Shown: positions 30,443-41,835, counted from the stretch's first letter. The stretch is DNA of 64,000 nt from Polydrusus tereticollis (GCA_963920685.1 OY987332.1:44327275-44391274); one strand, 5' to 3'. Numbers and translations are program-made. Notes: generated from the sequence alone by a model not told the origin.

Positions 30443-32023
30443 CCGGGTGTCCAAATAAGAAAGGACGCCGGCTATATCTTAGGAACTATTAGCTCCAGAG
30501 CTTTCAGGTAAAAACTTTTTGTACAAAATAGGCCATAGAAATAAGTTTGGTAGTCGTCCGCTAGGGGGCGCAACGAACACTCGAAAATATAATTCTGTGC
30601 TTATCTCCAAAAAGACATACTGAAGGTATCCTAAAAACACAATATTTGAAATCTTGATGAGATTTTGAAAAAATTTAGTTTGGGACTTTTTGCCATTATT
30701 ATATAAATAAGGGGTGGGGGAAGGTTCAAACATTCTATTAACAAATGTCATACAACTTTTTTGGTTTTTAACCGATTTCAATGATTTTGGCATAATTTAA
30801 AAGAGTTTTTCCTGTTTAATAAAATTCATAGTAAAAATAACGAAAGTAAATGATTTTGTCGCCGCTAGGGGGCGCTATTTCAAGAAGTCGATAATTTTCC
30901 CATTTTCTTAGGAAATTTCAAATGTAATGAGGTATGCTTTTTACATTTAGATGGAAAGAGGATAAAAAAATAAGGAATTTAGTGAAAACCGCAAGTCGAT
31001 ATCTTAATCCTATCCCAAGATATACAAGAATATTTTTGGAAAAAACTTTTTGCCTTCCGTTTTGGGTAAGTAGGCCTGGAAATGCAAAAATTAAACAAAA
31101 CACCTGTAGTTTAGATAAAAACAAAACTTCTGTCTTCCTCCACAAATAGTATTTATTTCAAAAATTAATTTCTTTAAAAGTGATTGTCCCTACATGTTTC
31201 GACTGTACAAGCAGTCATCTTCAGGGGAACTAAAAGGAATCTATGAAAGTACAATGACAACAGGCACCATAAAGGACTTACCTAAATCGAGTTTGGTCTC
31301 GGTTTTAGTAGTTGCCTCAAATAAATGAGTACAACTCTTTTAAGATCATAAGGCAAATGAAATTTGTTAGTTGAAGACTAGTTTGGCTGAACGTGATGGA
31401 TAAAAAGATGAGCACAGTTTAGAAAATATACATTTTATTATTGTATCAAAGAAATAAAATATGATTATATGTAGCATGAATTTAATTTGGGTTTTATGTT
31501 GTTATAATGAAAGTTATACAAATAGGTACTTAGTAGTACTGTAGTTGTCACTAAGGCTTATTTATCCGACGCCATTCTTTGTCGTTGTTGTGGTATTGCA
31601 ATTAAACTTAAAACAATGAGAATTCTCAATAAAATAATATTTAATATGCTAGCAGTTTATTAAAATTTAAAATCGGTTAAAAAACAAAAAAGTTGTATGA
31701 CATTTGTTAATAGCATGTTTGAACCTTCCCCCCACCCCTTATTTGAAGAGAAATAGCGAAAAGTCTGAAACTAAATTTTTTCATAATCTCATCAGATTTC
31801 AAATATTGTATTTTTAGGATACCTCTGGCATGTCTTTTTGGAGATAAGCACAAAATTATATTTTCGAGTGTTCGTTGCGCCCCCTAGCGGACGACTACCA
31901 AACTTAAAAATTATTTGCAGCAATTTTTTATGGCCTATTTTGTACAAAAAAATTTTACCTGAAATCTCTGGTACTAATAGTTCCTAAGATATAACCGGCG
32001 TCCTTTCCTATTTGGACACCCGG
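30443..32023. mobile_element. palindromic TA-flanked element, CCGGGTGTCC ends
   Basis: CCGGGTGTCCAAATA (30443) and its inverse TATTTGGACACCCGG (to 32023) are flanked by TA. The inverted arms are about 340 bp (to about 30785 and from 31668). The arms contain CCGCTAGGGGGCGC and its mirror. The interior has no transposase, but another CCGCTAGGGGGCGC (30862) and a conserved hairpin (31188-31227). It is related by its ends and the GCTAGGGGGCG block to the element at 1582-2728. Confidence 0.8.
31188..31227 (-). ncRNA. conserved 40-nt structured motif, copy A
   Basis: On the minus strand CCCCTGAAGATGA is followed by the hairpin GACTG-CTTGTA-CAGTC, then GAAACATGTAGGG. The copy at 35312-35351 keeps both flanks but has a different hairpin of the same kind, and outer CCCT/AGGG can pair in both. 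The arrangement CTGA-GATGA, hairpin, CGAAAC recalls a hammerhead core with an extra purine, but no third stem is evident. Function unknown. Confidence 0.5.
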
Positions 32024-32025
32024 TA

Positions 32026-33180
32026 CATGGTGTTCAGTTTTCGTGTAATTTCATATACCAGCTCCCTTATTATAAAAGATAGAAAGATGGGGTTGGCGGC
32101 TTACTGTTCTATTATTTTATGAAACTTTCATTGTGGCAAACGAAATTTTAATAGCCCTCTAAGTTTCTGACATAGAGGGCGATTTTGAAAATTTGTCATT
32201 TTAAACGCTCCCCTGTATCTCGATTATTTAATAACTTATCAATAAGGTAAAAATGGGTTAAAATAGGGTTCTTTATGTAGAATTCAGTGGCGCAGTTAGT
32301 TTTTTTCTAAAAGGTTTTGTTTTTGAGTTATGGCAGAAGCTTTTGTTTCCTTAAATGGGCCACCCTATTTTAGGTATTTGTTTGATTTTGTAAGTTTATT
32401 TTTTATTTTTGTGAAAAATTGTTGAACATGGCACAAAATAATAAATATGAAAATTATGAAAAACACGATATGTATGTTTGTTTTATCCAAGCTAATGAAG
32501 ACGCGAACGCAGCCTCGAAGCTGTATTTTAGTAGGCAAGTTTTAAAATAATTTGTTTTTATTCATTATTGTTATCTATTATTAGCCTTTTGTTATATATT
32601 TAAATATTTCGTAGATATCCAGAAAGATCACAACCTGATAAAAGAATATGTTAATAAATCCAAGCCAATCTCATTGAGCACGGATCTTTTAAAAAACCAA
32701 GGCCTAGTTTTTACAACAAAGAAAACAGGGAAGAAGATGAAATAAATATTTTGGCCTCTGTCACGGTATAACTATCCATATCCATATCATGCGGAAAAGT
32801 GTATGATGAAGTTGGGATTAAAAAATGAAGAACGCTGTTAAGGTACTGGTTCCACGAGAACCAACATGTAATATTTCCACGAGAACGTCAAGGTCGGTTT
32901 GGATTTAGCGTGTCATGCTTTATTTTGGCACTAAAATTAAAGATTTTATCTATGAAGGAAAGGATGTTCCTTTGGGCGATTTAAATAATATTTTTTACCA
33001 GCAAGATGGCGCTCAGAGTCACAATTCTCATATAATTAGAGAATATTTAGAAACCACATTTCCCGATAAATGGCTTGATACCAATGGACCTGTCAGGTGG
33101 CCTCCAAAATCACCTAATCTTCCTGTGTTAGATTTTTTTTATGGGGTATATAGAAAATCAGTTATCCAATAATGTTATAT
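32026..33180 (+). mobile_element. mariner-type element, left end only
   Basis: CATGGTGTTCAGTTTTCG starts directly after the TA shared with the previous element, and it resembles other CAGGGTGTTCACTTTTCG ends (for example at 23048). A second internal end-like sequence is GGGCCACCCTATTTT near 32357. The transposase pseudogene follows. No matching right end was found before 33.2 kb, so the element is truncated. Confidence 0.5.
32426..33172 (+). pseudogene. DD41D mariner-type transposase pseudogene with intron
   Basis: The N-terminus MAQNNKYENYEKHDMYVCFI then QANEDAN-AASKLYFS runs to 32534. An 80-nt intron with AG-GCAAGT donor and TTTCGTAG acceptor (32535-32614) is implied, because the family reading resumes as R-YPERSQPDKRI. 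After stops and a large deletion that removed the first catalytic site, it reads DLNNIFYQQDGAQSHNSHII and SPNLPVLDFF, with 41 residues between the second and third aspartates. Frameshifts follow the N-terminal half. Confidence 0.75.
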
Positions 33181-33464
33181 CTCAATTTATAATCTTTTTT
33201 CCACTACTAACCTATAACATCGCCATTATTGACCGATTATTAACGCTAGAAATCGTTTTTCTCTACCTTATAAGTCATTATTGACCATGGTCAATAATAA
33301 GCCATTGAAATCCATTATTGACCGATCTTTGACCTTAACCGAATTTTGTTTGAACGCAGGTAACTTGATTTTTTAATTCTACAACATCAATTCATTGTGG
33401 TTAGGCAACCAGATAGTTATCAATACAAATTAGATTACTTGATATTGTAAAATATCGATACAAT

Positions 33465-33539
33465 CAACATTTTTTCTGCTTCCATCCTTAATTCGGGAGG
33501 TGTACACATAATATTATCACTAACATTTTCTTCGCTCAT
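33465..33539 (-). pseudogene. possible Crypton-like recombinase N-terminus remnant
   Basis: The minus frame from ATG 33539 reads MSEENVSDNIMCTPPELRME, like the acidic N-termini of the Crypton-like frames in this window, and then decays. A hairpin palindrome (33761-33877) lies about 220 bp upstream in the same relative place as at the other recombinase copies, which is the main support. Confidence 0.3.
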
Positions 33540-33760
33540 TTAAAAAAAAAACGCAAAATTCGTGAAATCTGATGGCACAAATGAACACAAATTGACATTG
33601 ACAAAGCCACCTGACAAAACAACAAAATATTTTGCCAATTCCAAAGCGCAGGTAACTTGATTAAAAAATATACTTATACCTACCTATAATTTTTTATAAT
33701 TATTAATACTATAAAGATAAATGTCATATAAAAGTTTGTAGTAGTGGAAAAAATAATATA

Positions 33761-33877
33761 TAACCACGGTTTAGACAGCTTATTATAGCCCTCGCGTCTT
33801 AAATCCCTCGTCGCTTCGCTCCTCGTGATTTAAACTCGCCGCTCGGGCAATAATGATGGCTGTCTAAACCTTGGTTA
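33761..33877. repeat. 117-bp hairpin palindrome, GTTTAGACAGC arms
   Basis: TAACCACGGTTTAGACAGC pairs with GCTGTCTAAACCTTGGTTA. Inside, CTCGTCGCTTCGCTCCTCG and AACTCGCCGCTCGG form GCGAG-rich inverted segments like those near 21.4, 50.0 and 54.2 kb. Confidence 0.75.
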
Positions 33878-34004
33878 ATAATAAACTATTATCCATAATG
33901 TTTCTCCACTAATTATTAAAATTTCACATTTATAATTAAAACTTCACTTATATTCGAATCGTAATACAATTAATATGTTACTATGTTAATATGACTGGTT
34001 AGTA

Positions 34005-35211
34005 CAGGGTGTCCATTTTTCGATGTAATTGCAGGGTATCTAGGTAACTAATAAAGATAGAGACTTGCGGTTTTTACATTACTTCGCTACTTTTTCGTGA
34101 AACAAAAGATACCGCAAACAGAATTGTCGTAGCTTCCTTAGTTTTTAAGCTAGAGGGTGTTCTCGAAAATGTTTGCTTTTCGACCACCCCCTGTATTTCG
34201 GTTACTCTTTAACTTATCAAAAAATTGAAAATAGTTTTTGAGACAGTATTTCAAGTAAAATCCAGTGGCGTGCTTACTTTTTTTCTGGGAGTCTTACTTT
34301 TTGAGATTTACAGTTAACATATGATTTTTCAAATATTATATATTATTCTCTTATTTGATTGGGCTATTTTTAAGCTTCTTAAAAATATATAGTAGTTGAA
34401 AGTTATTATTAACAATAAATGCACAACTCAAAAAATGAAGTAAAACTAGGGTAGGAGGCTATGAAACCAGTGAAACAACCATTACTGCTATGTTACTTGA
34501 TTGGGCTGTCTTCTCTCTGGATATCCATGAAAGTAAGAACTCTTATAAGTTAGATATTTAAATTACAAGATTGTAAGTTTATCTATGTTCATGACACTTT
34601 ATAAAGCAAACTAAACATGTATTCTTCAAAATTTTCATACTACTATATTTTAGCCATCTTTTAAAACTTTGGTGTAATAATGACATGTATTTTAACAAAA
34701 CGTTATTTTTGCCTAACATTTTCACAAATAGACATGTCAGATAGATATTATATTGTTTGGTTCAAGGGCTTCATGACCTATACTACCCTAATTTTCTAAA
34801 TTTTTCGTTTTGTGTGTTTATTGTTAATAGTAACTATTGACTATTAGATATTTTTGTAAAGCCTAAAAATAGTCCAATCAAATAAGGGAAAATATACAGG
34901 GTGTCTCATTAAAAAACCCATATGTTTGCTTTAAATTTCATAAAGTAAGACTCCTAGAAGAAAAGAGAATTATTAACTTAACAACTTAAACAACTCTCAT
35001 AGAAACAATTTTTTAATAAGTTAGAGGGTATGGTCAAAAAGCAAACATTTTTGAAAACACCCTGTAGGTTAAAATCTAAGAAAGCTATGACAATTCTGTT
35101 TGCAGCACCTTTTGTTTCACAAAGAAGTAGCGCAATAATGTAAAAATCGTTAGTCTTTATCTTTACTAGTTACCGAGATACCCTGCAATTACATAAAAAA
35201 ATTGGCGCCTG
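34005..35211. mobile_element. 1.2-kb palindromic mariner-type element, non-coding
   Basis: CAGGGTGTCCATTTTT (34005) pairs with the right end (to 35211); TA flanks both. The inverted arms are about 430 bp, including GATGTAATTGCAGGGTATCT and AACAGAATTGTCGTAGC. Within each arm lies an internal CAGGGTG end (ACCCCCTGTA near 34190; ACACCCTGTAGG near 35060; ATACAGGGTGTCTC near 34901). No transposase was found in the 340-bp centre. Confidence 0.8.
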
Positions 35212-35311
35212 TACACTAGGTCTTTAATTTTACATTCCTCATCCTGTTAAGTTGTACTCATTAATTTGAGACAACTTACGTTAATAGCTTCGCTCAACTC
35301 GATGTTAGTAT

Positions 35312-35351
35312 CCCCTGAGGATGAACGCTTAAGCGTTCGAAACATGTAGGG
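35312..35351 (+). ncRNA. conserved 40-nt structured motif, copy B
   Basis: CCCCTGAGGATGA is followed by the hairpin AACGCTTAAGCGTT, then CGAAACATGTAGGG. Compared with copy A at 31188-31227 (minus) the stem has changed on both strands (ACTG/CAGT versus ACGC/GCGT) while the single-stranded flanks are kept. Confidence 0.5.
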
Positions 35352-37439
35352 TGCTATTTATTTGTTTTTACAATTATTAAACTGTGGAGAAACATTGTAT
35401 TGTTTCTTTACATTACTTTGACCTCACTTAAGGTATGGACTATTTCTTCAACCTTAATAATAAGTTTAGATGAAGATAGTGATAGTGACACAGAACTAAA
35501 CTTAGAGTAAAGTAGAATTAAGCTGCCAAAATTGATTATAAAAAAAACTTTTCTGTATGTACTGTATTTGAATTTTTAATCTTGTATTAGTGTGTAGTCT
35601 AAATAATTGTAACTGTTGCAGCGTGCAACCTTTTCACTTCTACGCCACTGTGCATTATGACAGTGGCAACCTTTTGTCATGGACAATAGGTTGTCACTAT
35701 CTAATAACAGTAGCTCTTAATGTGGAGGCACTGGGTCGTGGTCCGTTATACTTACACCTTTCCTTCGTCGTTGGCTTGCCTTGGCCGCCACCTGGTTTGA
35801 CAGAAGCCCAAACCAGGAAAAATATACCGAATGTTAGTACTTATTGGAAAACTACACAATAAATAAAACAAAAGTTTTCTCACACAAACAATAAAGTTTT
35901 TATTATAAAAAAGGGGTTACTTGACAACCAAAGGGTTTGTTAGTTTTATATTCCCCAAATTGTATGAAATATTATTTAGTAAAGTTTAGGAATGATTAAA
36001 AGAAAGACATACGGCTTTTCCGGGCGCAAGCATTTAAAACCAAAAATGGGGCTTAACCTACGAAGATTCTAGAATCCTTTTCTCTTCAATGAGGTATGGT
36101 TATAAAAGTGTTACCTTTTGTCAAGATAGCTTTACATTTCAAAAGATTTATTAATTAAATATTAGTTAATTTAAATGTTACAACGAAATAATTAAATTAA
36201 AATGGCTAAATGTATTAAATGATGTTCACTTTAACAAGCCTGCTAATCCCTCGCTTTTCCTGCGGGAGCTATAATATGTATATTGTATATATAGGTATCG
36301 TTTAATTATTTGAACTCAGCATGGACCAACTGGAACCTGATAGCTAAAGGGCTATCATCTGAGTGTTAAAATCCCATGTGGTTTTTCTAACCCACTCAAA
36401 TGCCGAACGGCAGGCAAAACGGCAAAATCAGCCGAAACCAATAAAACCCCTAAAAATAATATAGAAGAAAATAACCCACTGAATCCCAACAAACAACACA
36501 AAAAAAGGAATCAAGGAAGCTTACCTCTAAAGGGAGTGTAAGACCTCGTGGCCTTTTGATAACAAATGGCCTAAGGATTTTAAGCAAGTAAAATTAAAGG
36601 CCCCGAGCACTCTGAAGAAACCCAATTCTCTTCCAACAACCAACTGACACAAGGTTTTGCCAACCTAACCTAACCTCAAAAAAAAGAAGGGAACAGAGAG
36701 ACACTACAAACGATCAGAATGATAAGAGAGTCTGGGCGTCTACCAACATAAATTAAATAATGAAATAAAGAATATAATTCCAAACAAATTTGTTTTTACA
36801 TAAAATTGCCAAGAGTAAAAAATGGGCGTTCTGCGACTTGACGGAGACCGAAACGGAAATACATGGTCAACCTACTTGCAGCGCCTTGTTTAATTAACCA
36901 ACAGAAAAGCGAACGCACTACTTTTAACCCTACATACTTTGACTAATTTTCTGTAAACAAAGATGACACAATTTAATAAACACATTTTGAACTAAATAAC
37001 TATAGAAGATGCACTTTGTGGAAATATGACTGTAAGAATCAAAGGAAAGTCTGACATTCCCCACAAAGTCAATAGTGGCAATTTTAAAATTGCTACAGTA
37101 TATCGGTGACAATGCGCGCCGTTTATTCAGCTCAGTCGCATCCAAAGACATTATAACTATAATGTCCTTGGCCGCATCCAACAATCGATCGGCACTTACT
37201 AGTTACCCATGTTACCATTACATTTTAATTAGAGTGCGCATGCCAATATTTCTAAAATATCAATGATGTGCGCATAAAAATGTCATTCAGCGGCTTTTTA
37301 GAATAGTCACGCAATTTTTAATATTTAATCTTCTTTTAGTTACTTTTAAGCCGTAATGTGGCGGTAACGAAAACATATTAAAGGGTCCTAACAGTAACAT
37401 TGTAAATTTTAATCATAATAACTTGTAAAAATCTTTTTC
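35352..37439. other. 2-kb stretch without recognisable gene
   Basis: Several open frames of 60-90 codons lack known motifs. There is a short polar run CATGTGGTTTTTCTAACCCA with repeated ACGGC near 36400-36440, and three CCTAA-type units at 36663-36676. No transposon ends were identified. Confidence 0.35.
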
Positions 37440-38570
37440 ATATACCTGGTTGACGACTGTAAAAATTTGAATCTTGAATCCTTGGAGATTATACTCGTTG
37501 GGGAACACGATCTCAGGGGGTCGTTCTAGAGTGATGACGTTCTCCAGATGAAGGAATTTTGAAACAGTGTCGTTCGAGGGACACTAAGCTGAACCACGTA
37601 CTGGTGGGCTGCAGTGCCTCGTTGTATATTTCTACCATGCACCATGGGTGGTATTAAGCGGGCAACCTCAGTTGAGCACTTGCCACATGAAAATATTTGT
37701 AAAATAGACTCAAGTCGCCAACCCGCCTTCGATGTTCAAGGCTTTCCAGGTTGTTTGTCAAATTATAGCCACCGATCAAGCGAATGGCTCTTCTTTGAAT
37801 GGAATCTAGCAATCTCAGGGTATGTTTAGGAGCAGAGCCGCAAATATGCGACCAGTACTCCGACGATGGTCGAATTTGGGCTTTATAGAGCATCAAAAGT
37901 TGTTGGGGTGTATAGAGGTTCTTAGTTCGGAAAAGTACTCCAAGCTTCTGCGAGGCTGCCTTAGCAATGGCCGCAACGTGACTACGCCAAGACATACGAC
38001 TATCCAAATTGACGCCCAATAAATGAATTGATGCAGAAAAGGAAATCAAGTGTCCCGCCATGACTATATCCGGTTCTTTAACATTAACCTTTTTAGAAAA
38101 AACTGCCGCCTGGGTTTCTTTAGCGTTAAATTCTACTGGGTTACTGCCACCCCAAGACAGACTTTCTTCCAGGTCTTTGTTGAGATGTGAGTCCTTTTTT
38201 TGCCTATAGAGATGTGCATTGACAGCCGCTGTCCGAGCATCCAAAGTAAAAGATGAAACAAGTGTGCTGTCATCAGCGAAGCTATATATAGGATTTTTAA
38301 ATTTTCCAAAAGATCGTTAATGTATAGTAAAAAGAGGATGGGCGACAATATTATGCCATACTCGGTCAAAGGCCTTGGAAATGTTTAGACTTACGGAATC
38401 CATACTGGCGGTCACTAATAATGTTGAAGCCGTCCAGGTACTTTAATAATTTTTCGGTGATAGCCTTCTCCATAACTTTTGATATAACCGAAAGCAATGC
38501 GATTAAACGATAGTTGTTTGGCGAGGCCTTCTTGCCTTTTATGGGTATGGGCTGGACTCAGCAGTTTTCC
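37440..38570 (-). pseudogene. Jockey-type LINE reverse transcriptase fragment
   Basis: On the minus strand the order is NNYRLIALLSVISKVMEKAI, TEKLLKYLDGFNIISDRQYG (RT fingers), a deletion, SPILFLLYINDLLENLK, the active-site block YSFADDSTLVSS, LLGVNLDSRMSWRSHVAAIA, LLMLYKAQIRPSSEYWSHIC and RRAIRLIGGYNLTNNLESLE. This covers the RT palm to thumb and the downstream region typical of Jockey/CR1-group LINEs. Frames shift near 38240 and 38380. The piece after 37650 (VHGRNIQRGTAAHQYVVQLS) is the family C-terminus, also seen at 12661-12900. Confidence 0.8.
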
Positions 38571-38868
38571 AGCAAGAAGGAAATATTCCTTTTTTGTTAG
38601 ACAAGTTAAAAAGCCTACAAAATACCGGTGTCAATTCATCAGCGCAATTGAAACGAATAAATCTGTATTTCAGTATTTCATTATTTTTTACTGTATTTAT
38701 TATGCCTCAAAATATTATTATTATAATACTTGATCTTTACTATCATTTGGTTTAAAATGTCTCTTTAATTTAAAATAAGAATAAATTAATATGTAGCTAG
38801 CTATATTTTCAACAGACCCTGCACCTATTTAATGCGGTTTGAAGATGTTGGGACCTACACAATGAAAT

Positions 38869-39060
38869 TTAATTAGGTAGTTGATTTATTACAGTAAAGG
38901 TGAACGATATAACGTAAACTTTACTATACACGCCACCAAAAAAGGTAGCGAATGCATTTACGATCGAAGTGGGATCCGAATGCTGCCTTTCTACTTCAGT
39001 AGAAGTTACAAGTAGCGTCCAGGAAGACTTTCTTGAACTCACAAATGACCGAAACATTTT
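38869..39060 (-). pseudogene. LINE fragment, endonuclease-RT linker
   Basis: The minus frame FRSFVSSRKSSWTLLVTSTE then SDPTSIVNAFATFFGGVYSK resembles the linker between endonuclease and reverse transcriptase in Jockey-type LINEs, and lies upstream of the RT fragment on the same strand. It is probably the same insertion, separated by about 300 bp of unrelated or decayed sequence. Confidence 0.55.
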
Positions 39061-39240
39061 AAAAGTATTCAGGAAACATCGGTTGTTGCTGTGTGGCGAC
39101 GATTATCTTTTGGTCTGTAAACCGCCTTTTTGCCGCCACATACTCGAGCGATGCTGAAATATTGTCGACAGCAACTTAAAAAGTATCCGGGAAACATCGG
39201 TTGCTGTGTAGCGTTGATTATCCTTCGATCACTACACCAA
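39050..39240. repeat. imperfect direct duplication of ~60 bp
   Basis: AAAGTATTCAGGAAACATCG then GTTGCTGTGTGGCGACGATT (about 39062-39110) recurs as AAAGTATCCGGGAAACATCG then GTTGCTGTGTAGCGTTGATT (about 39178-39225). Confidence 0.6.
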
Positions 39241-39721
39241 TTATTAAGAAATCATTTAATATTAAAACTAACCCTAATATACATTAGCCACAAAAAAATA
39301 CTAGCTACATTTTAGACAACTTATGTTCTATGAGTTTTTGGATCAGACTAAATATTTAGAAATTATTTCGTTAAAATGACAGGATATTAGTGCGTCACCT
39401 CTACCTGCTCTGCAATGGAGAGACAGGGATTAAGAAGTCAACACCAACACAAAGTAAGTACAATTTTCTTTATCGGAAAAATGTATTAAACAGACGAGAG
39501 TTGCAACACGCGGCCACATCTAGTGGCAACCATACTCATCAACCCAACCAGAACAGCGAGAATCCATATGAATTGAACGCTGGCAAGGCGGCCCATCGCG
39601 GGCAAACTACGTGGGGTGGCGCTGGAAGCCAATATGTAGGTTTAGCAACCGAAAGTTAAATATTATAAAACAACAAACTTAAAATAAGTTCCTGTACAGA
39701 GTTGTTCATTATCATTCCGTT

Positions 39722-39780
39722 AGAGCCAACCCTTGGACGCGGTTCGCCGTCTACGGCTCATCGACAAGGCTCCGGGTCTG
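39722..39780 (-). ncRNA. hammerhead-like motif, copy 6 (degenerate)
   Basis: On the minus strand CAGACCC, CTTG, TCGATGAG, stem II GCCG-TAGA-CGGC, CGAACC, GTC and CAAG are in hammerhead order. The inner stem I (CTTG/CAAG) is kept, but the first core strand reads UCGA and the second GAAC, so activity is unlikely. Confidence 0.55.
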
Positions 39781-39986
39781 ACGAAAAGGTAAGGGACCTC
39801 AAAGTGCTATTGACACAGAAATGCAATTAAACAGATCCTTGCTAGACCCATATGGATTCTCGCTGTCCTGGTTGGGTTGATGCGTGTGGTTGCCATGAGA
39901 TGTAGCCACGTGCTGCAACTCTCTCTCGTCTATTTAATAATTGCATTTCTATGTCAAAAGCACTCTGAGGTCCCTTACCTTTTCGT

Positions 39987-40046
39987 CAGACCCGGAGTCT
40001 TGCCGATGAGCCGTATGCGGCGAAGCGCATCCGAAGTTTGGGTCTG
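39987..40046 (+). ncRNA. hammerhead-like motif, copy 5
   Basis: CAGACCC (39987-39993) pairs with GGGTCTG (40040-40046) as outer stem I. CCGATGAG, stem II GCCGTATGCGGC, CGAAGC and ATC follow. U4 is C, as in copy 3, and GAAA is GAAG, so cleavage is doubtful although the fold is kept. Confidence 0.6.
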
Positions 40047-40070
40047 ACGGAATGATAAGGGACAACTCTG

Positions 40071-41470
40071 TACACGAGCTTATTTTCAGCAAGTTGTTTG
40101 ATAAGGAGAAGTATATAGTTTTAAAGATTTCTGTTAGAACTTGTTGCGCATAGATTATCTTAATTTTGTACACGTTTCAGCTTTATTGCTTTAGTAAAAC
40201 TGGCTCTAGCACAGGTTTGAAGAAAGTTAATTAATGAAATCCTTTTAGCCAGGTAAAAAGAACATACATAGCGACGAGATGGAGCCAAGTATCAGCTTTG
40301 GCAATAACTCCAATTGAGTAGGGGGAGCTATTTCATCGCAAGTGGACAATTAGATAAACTGAAGAGGGACTTCAAATAAATACACATTTTATTAAATCTA
40401 CATCCCTGAAATTGACTATTAAGGGCTTCATGTACACAGCAACAATAAACACCAAAAGTATTATTTTGGAGGTTGCCATTAATATAACTTTAACCTTTAA
40501 TGACCCGCTACAAACAATACTTGCCAAATACGGCACTGGTTTTTGTGCATTAGAAGCCATCTTGTAATTAAAATTATGCCTAACACCGCGCTTAATTAGT
40601 ATGTATATTCACTGGCGCTGAATGACATTGTTGTCGCTGCAATAACAATGAGCACCCATGTATTGTTCCAGGGTAATTTAGTTCTAGTTCGGACTACAAA
40701 TGAATTCATATTATTCTTTTCCAAGGATTTAATTAAATTTGAAAGTTTAACTTACGGATTATACTAATTTAAATCGTCGGGGAACAAATTAGCTTCTCCG
40801 CAGTTCATCAGCGTACTTTATTATATCTCGGCGAAAAATTAAAGCTTCAGTGAGCATTTGCTTTGTAATGCCGCGTATCTACAGCGTGGTCATTTGAACG
40901 AATATAGCTCGAACTCTATAGACGTGATGCAAAAAAGTTTTTATGTGGCAATCGTTTGGGATATAAACGGAGGCTTTTCAATGTGTAGTTAACTATAAAC
41001 CATAGAGTATTCCAAAATATATCAATTTTACAACTTCTGGTTGCCACCGAATTGTCTAAACCTAAGTTAAACTCTAACCTGTGGATAAAGTACCTTATTA
41101 GTACTCCATAATTCATGGTTTGAACTAGAAATTATGATAATTTTGTCGAATTATTGGCTGGAAATGGATTTTGTGAATGATATTCACAATATATTTGAGG
41201 AAAGAGTTAATGAGGAAAAGTAGGACTTCTTCAACAAAACAATTAATACTACAGATTAGGAATAAATATATTACAATGACAAGGATAATCTTGACAATGC
41301 ATATCAGGGTGTTGTGAAAATTATCATTTTTGAAAAGGTTGATAAATCAAAGATTAACCCCAAACACAAAATAATAAACAAATGTGTAATTTACTATTAT
41401 ATTATTTTAGAATACACCCATTTTGCAACCTCTGTCTACCACCACCGTCTAAACCTAAGTTTAACCATAA
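40071..41470. other. 1.4-kb stretch, no gene; one direct repeat
   Basis: A roughly 65-bp segment ending GTCTAAACCTAAGTTTAACC occurs at 41017-41080 and again at 41410-41472. Otherwise no coding similarity or transposon ends were recognised. Confidence 0.4.
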
Positions 41471-41478
41471 AGCCGGTC

Positions 41479-41835
41479 CAGTGGCGTAGCCACAGGGTGG
41501 CGCAGGGGGGCGGTCGCCCCCCCCCGCCCCTCTTGGCCTGGCGCCCCTTTACTACTCAATAAATAATTCTTAGAAAACAATATCGGTCTTATTTTATTTT
41601 TAGTAAAGAAGGGCGATCAGAATAAACTTAATAAAACCGGTTTTGAGAGCGTCCCATCATATTTAATTTATTTCTTTTTATATAGCGGATTTTAACTTCA
41701 TTCATCAAGAAGGTGAATTCATACAAAATTTGGGCGTGCTCCTAAAAATTTTTTTGCCTGCGGCGCTTTAGCTCCGCAGTCTGCGCCCCTACGATGGTTC
41801 GCCCCTCCCGCCTCAAAATGCTGGCTACGCCACTG
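41479..41835. mobile_element. 357-bp hAT-type MITE with 8-bp target duplication
   Basis: Ends CAGTGGCGTAGCCA and TGGCTACGCCACTG are inverted. The exact duplication AGCCGGTC is at 41471-41478 and 41836-41843. The body has G/C runs at both subtermini and no coding capacity. Confidence 0.9.

Larger units (their letters stand above)
39493..40070. mobile_element. retrozyme/Penelope-like unit in inverted arrangement
   Basis: The arm 39493-39568 is the reverse complement of 39849-39930 (share GGATTCTCGCTGT-CTGGTTG and TTGCCA-AGATGT). Hammerhead-like motifs lie on the minus strand (39722-39780) and plus strand (39987-40046) next to GGTAAGGGAC/GTCCCTTACC. The arm is homologous to the block upstream of the ribozyme at 9.74 kb. 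Head-to-head partial copies are a feature of Penelope-like insertions. Confidence 0.65.

Noticed and set aside
33190..33330. Repeated CATTATTGACC segments as a possible regulatory array.
   Set aside because: Only three irregular copies including one inverted pair; too little to support a function.
35590..35862. A 90-codon plus-strand open frame.
   Set aside because: No family motif, signal or neighbouring exon; length is compatible with chance.
36663..36676. CCTAA repeats resembling insect telomeric TTAGG.
   Set aside because: Only about three units, in the middle of unrelated sequence.
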